Source: Aegilops tauschii subsp. strangulata (taxonomy: Eukaryota > Streptophyta > Magnoliopsida > Poales > Poaceae). From it: a stretch of DNA of 64,000 bases. The notes beneath the pieces were generated by a model. That model made no database searches. It saw only the letters and a list, made by a program, of their open reading frames with translations, and was not told the origin of the DNA. Below, piece after piece: positions 61,509 through 64,000 of this stretch. A program made the translations under genes and the position numbers. The DNA lies in NCBI RefSeq assembly GCF_002575655.3, contig NC_053037.3, forward strand, positions 448,787,793-448,851,792, in the 5' to 3' direction. Position 1 is the first letter of the stretch. Each line of letters begins with the position of its first letter.

Positions 61509-61645
61509 GTCCGGTACATGGCCTCGCCGGCGCCCCTCGTCGGAGGAGAGGCCTAAAGGCAACCGCAGCCAGGACGCCCGCGCCGTCGCTCTCTCATCCT
61601 GCCGCCGCTCACATTGTCCGCTCCAACCTGCACGACACCAACATG
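61509..61645 (+). other. Possible first exon of a divergent transcript
   Basis: This GC-rich plus-strand segment lies about 240 bases upstream of the LAS1 start, opposite in direction. It ends in a good donor (AACAT|GTGAGTACC) and reads openly through HPAAAHIVRSNLHDTN. No following exon is recognised, so it may be a truncated gene, a leader, or chance. Confidence 0.25.
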
Positions 61646-62233
61646 TGAGTACCCTGGCCTAACCCCCATTGCGTGCCAACCAAAATTGCAGTTTCAATTC
61701 GTGCGCATGCTGTCAAATCGACATTAAGAATGCTAGATTGCACAACTGGAGAGAAATGGTCACAAAGAGGATTAATTTTAACCAAATTGTTGCTGTAATT
61801 TTGGGATAAATTCTTCTTTTTAGGGGCAATTGGGGGATAAATTCTGGTAGCGTGGTCTGGAAACCTTCTACTATAGTGTATCGCGCATGGGCCTCACATG
61901 CAACCTCAATTGACCCAAGCAATGATCCAAGCTGATAAACACATATTACACATATTACAGATCTGTAAACAAGATATCTACGACTTCATAACACTACTTC
62001 TTTTCATGGTTTGCACTTTCTAGTACACTATTACACCCATGGCCATTAATCACTTTCTAGTAGTTATATAAACTCGAACTGCTTGCTCATGAAAAAATCA
62101 TCGTCACATCAGTTTAGATATTTAATCACAGTTGCAGCTTGCAACAGAAATTTAACTCTTTATTGAGACTAATATTGGAAATATATATATATGATTGCAG
62201 TATCAATGTCATTATGAGAAAATGTGTCACCTT
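61646..62233. other. Intergenic region between LAS1 and the NLR gene
   Basis: The DNA is AT-rich. The right end would be the 3' UTR of the NLR gene. I see nothing else. Confidence 0.5.
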
Positions 62234-64000
62234 CTATATCTGCTCAAGCACAATAACATCCCCATCAATCTCGATGTCTCTGATGTGAGCTATCTTGACT
62301 CGGTCCTGCCCACCTTCTTGGCATCGTTGCTTAATTTTTGGGCATTGATTGATGTAAAGCTCCTTGAGCCCCCTTGGCAGACCTTCTTCTGGCAAGCTTT
62401 CAAGCTCACGACAGTTGGAGATATGTAGTGTTTCAAGTGAGGAGACTTCATGCAGACCAGGAGGCAAACACTGGAGGTCATCACAGCGTGATATGTCTAA
62501 GAACTGAAGTGTGTGAGGTAAAAGCTCCAGTGGAAAGTTACTGATGTCAGGGTAGTCAGCAATTTGGTAGTCAGAAATTTGAAAATGCTTGAGAAGAGGA
62601 CAGTATTGTAGGCCATCTAGAAGTACATGTGCTAACAGAGAGCAAGATACTAGACGGATTTCCTCAACTGAAGCGGGAAGCAAGCCTCGCTCCAGGGCTG
62701 TCCAAGGTACCAGGCAAGGGCACTCGTAGATGTGCAGGAACTGAAGTGATGTAAGTGGACGGAAACACTCTTCTGGTAGCGAAACAAGCTCTTCACAGTG
62801 GGCTACTGTTAGACTCTTGAGGGCTGTCAGATTATGTGAAAGCAAGCCTACACGCAGAGATGTTAGATTCGGGCAACCATTGATGTATAGAAATGTTAGA
62901 GAAGACGGACAAGCTTCTTTTTGAAGATCTGGAAGTGACTCAAGTCCAGCTTCATCTATCCTCAGTGTTGTAAGTGTTGGTGGAACAGGGGGTAACTTCT
63001 TCAGCTTGGGGCAACTGATGAGACCAAGTTCAGTTAATTGAGGGAACAACTGATCAGCATCATCAAAAATCCACTCTCCCAGCTTCGGCATATCTTCCAA
63101 CAGAAGCTCTTCTAAAGCTGGAAAACATTTTATTTGCCCAAGTCCTGTGAACTCGTGTCCAATTTGTGTCACCTCAGTTGCTCCTGCTATATTGAGATTT
63201 TTAAGGAAAGGAAGTTGGCCTAATGGCGGGAGAACTGTGCATCTGCAGTTGCATATATGGGTGGTTTGCAGATTAGGAAGAAATGAAGAAGCGAGCCAGC
63301 TCGGGAACCTCACCCCTGGAAAACCTTTAATCATCAATTCCTTGAGATCGATATGTGGTTGAAGGCCTTCCAGAACTTCGTCTTGCTGATCTGAAGGAGT
63401 AAGTTTGCAGTCCTCATCCCATATAAAGTGTAGAGCTCGAAGATGTTCTTTGGTTTTCAACTTCGCACAAATTGCATCTTGTTCATCAGCCACATTGTTG
63501 AGGCCACGAATGGTAAGTTTTCCTTGCAGCTGATCCATGTTTCTTAACTCTGTGATGTTGTGTCTGGGGCGTTTCAAGACAACAAATTCTTCTAATTCCT
63601 GTAGGCAGATCAAATTTCCAATTCCTGGTATCCTTAACAGTAGCCTTGTGCTTCCCTCTAAGTGGCGCAGATTAGTGAGCTTAGTGATGCCATGTGGCAC
63701 TTCCCTTAGTGAGCTGCAGTTGTTCAGCTTCAGTATTTGCAAGTTATAGAGCTTGACAATAGATGCTGGTAATGTTTTTATTTCAGTGCTGCTGAGATCT
63801 AGGAAGCGAAGTTGTTTCAGATTCCCTATAGACTCTGGTAATTCCTTAAGACCTCTTCCATGCATATCAAGAACTCTAAGGAATTGAAGTTTCATAAAGA
63901 CACCATCAGGAAACCGAGACATTTTAGAATTGTATCCATGCATGAGAATTAGTGTTCTTAACTTCCTAAACCCATACAGTGGATCAAAATGCTTGGTCCC
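62234..64000 (-). CDS. NLR disease-resistance protein, LRR end (partial)
   Basis: An open frame of 588 codons runs to the window edge, so the N-terminal part (coiled coil and NB-ARC) lies outside. It begins inside the leucine-rich repeats: LRVLDMHGRGLKELPESIGN, then LRFLDLSSTEIKTLPASI, NLQILKLNNCSSLREVP, and LRGL-type repeats down to LETLHISNCRELESLPEEGL. The tail KIAHIRDIEIDGDVI is typical of RGA-like CC-NLRs in grasses. These act inside the cell to sense pathogen effectors. No stop or shift occurs in the visible part, which argues for an intact gene, but only the repeat end can be judged. Confidence 0.9.
   Translation of the reverse strand, partial: GTKHFDPLYGFRKLRTLILMHGYNSKMSRFPDGVFMKLQFLRVLDMHGRGLKELPESIGNLKQLRFLDLSSTEIKTLPASIVKLYNLQILKLNNCSSLREVPHGITKLTNLRHLEGSTRLLLRIPGIGNLICLQELEEFVVLKRPRHNITELRNMDQLQGKLTIRGLNNVADEQDAICAKLKTKEHLRALHFIWDEDCKLTPSDQQDEVLEGLQPHIDLKELMIKGFPGVRFPSWLASSFLPNLQTTHICNCRCTVLPPLGQLPFLKNLNIAGATEVTQIGHEFTGLGQIKCFPALEELLLEDMPKLGEWIFDDADQLFPQLTELGLISCPKLKKLPPVPPTLTTLRIDEAGLESLPDLQKEACPSSLTFLYINGCPNLTSLRVGLLSHNLTALKSLTVAHCEELVSLPEECFRPLTSLQFLHIYECPCLVPWTALERGLLPASVEEIRLVSCSLLAHVLLDGLQYCPLLKHFQISDYQIADYPDISNFPLELLPHTLQFLDISRCDDLQCLPPGLHEVSSLETLHISNCRELESLPEEGLPRGLKELYINQCPKIKQRCQEGGQDRVKIAHIRDIEIDGDVIVLEQI

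Overview
The window is typical gene-poor DNA from a grass of the wheat/barley tribe (Triticeae). It is mostly nested LTR retrotransposons, including an Angela/WIS/BARE-type Ty1/copia element, a gag-protease-only Ty3/gypsy element and long non-autonomous LTR elements. A few spliced or single-exon plant genes lie between them. All element and gene names rest on recognition from the sequence; no database search was run.

Left block (1-19.4 kb): a small B3-domain gene whose 153-residue coding part (18503-19150) is intact. Its upstream part is separated from it by a 17.1 kb retroelement stack. The stack fills one solo-LTR-like element (A, 1157-18258, target duplication gtatt). A contains a gypsy element (B, 1882-12858), whose right LTR holds a second copy of A's family (C, 9664-12378). 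A also contains a 5'-truncated Angela-type copia (about 14466-17228) with a CACTA end abutting it. The host sequence around the insertion is a tandem repeat of roughly 250 bp, so the empty site can be rebuilt exactly.

Middle block (19.4-29.2 kb): CACTA-like subterminal repeats, an orphan LTR with its primer-binding site, MITEs, a LINE remnant, an AT-rich repeat-filled TIR element, and one intact single-exon gene for a MIZU-KUSSEI1-like (DUF617) protein (27245-28129).

Right-middle block (29.2-54.9 kb): element E has the order LTR-internal-LTR-internal(truncated). Its first LTR carries a 2.65 kb TG...CA element (F) with an array of odd palindromes just upstream of a TATA box. E is joined through about 47 bp of unexplained filler DNA to a decayed minus-strand copia element (G).

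Right block (54.9-64 kb): a complete eight-exon LAS1-family gene (pre-rRNA ITS2 processing nuclease) on the minus strand. Facing it downstream are two decayed partial copies of its own 3' end on the plus strand, which makes a large inverted repeat. A disease-resistance NLR gene of which only the LRR end is present runs off the right edge.

The most unusual signal is inside the long LTRs of the A/C and E families. Each LTR can be read as a three-exon gene: a Pro/Arg-rich first exon, a short second exon, an intron starting with GC (AG|GCAAG) and ending in AG, and an acidic last exon ending in a stop. The reading frame is kept across the splice sites in all four LTR copies, and intron 2 shares sequence between the two families.
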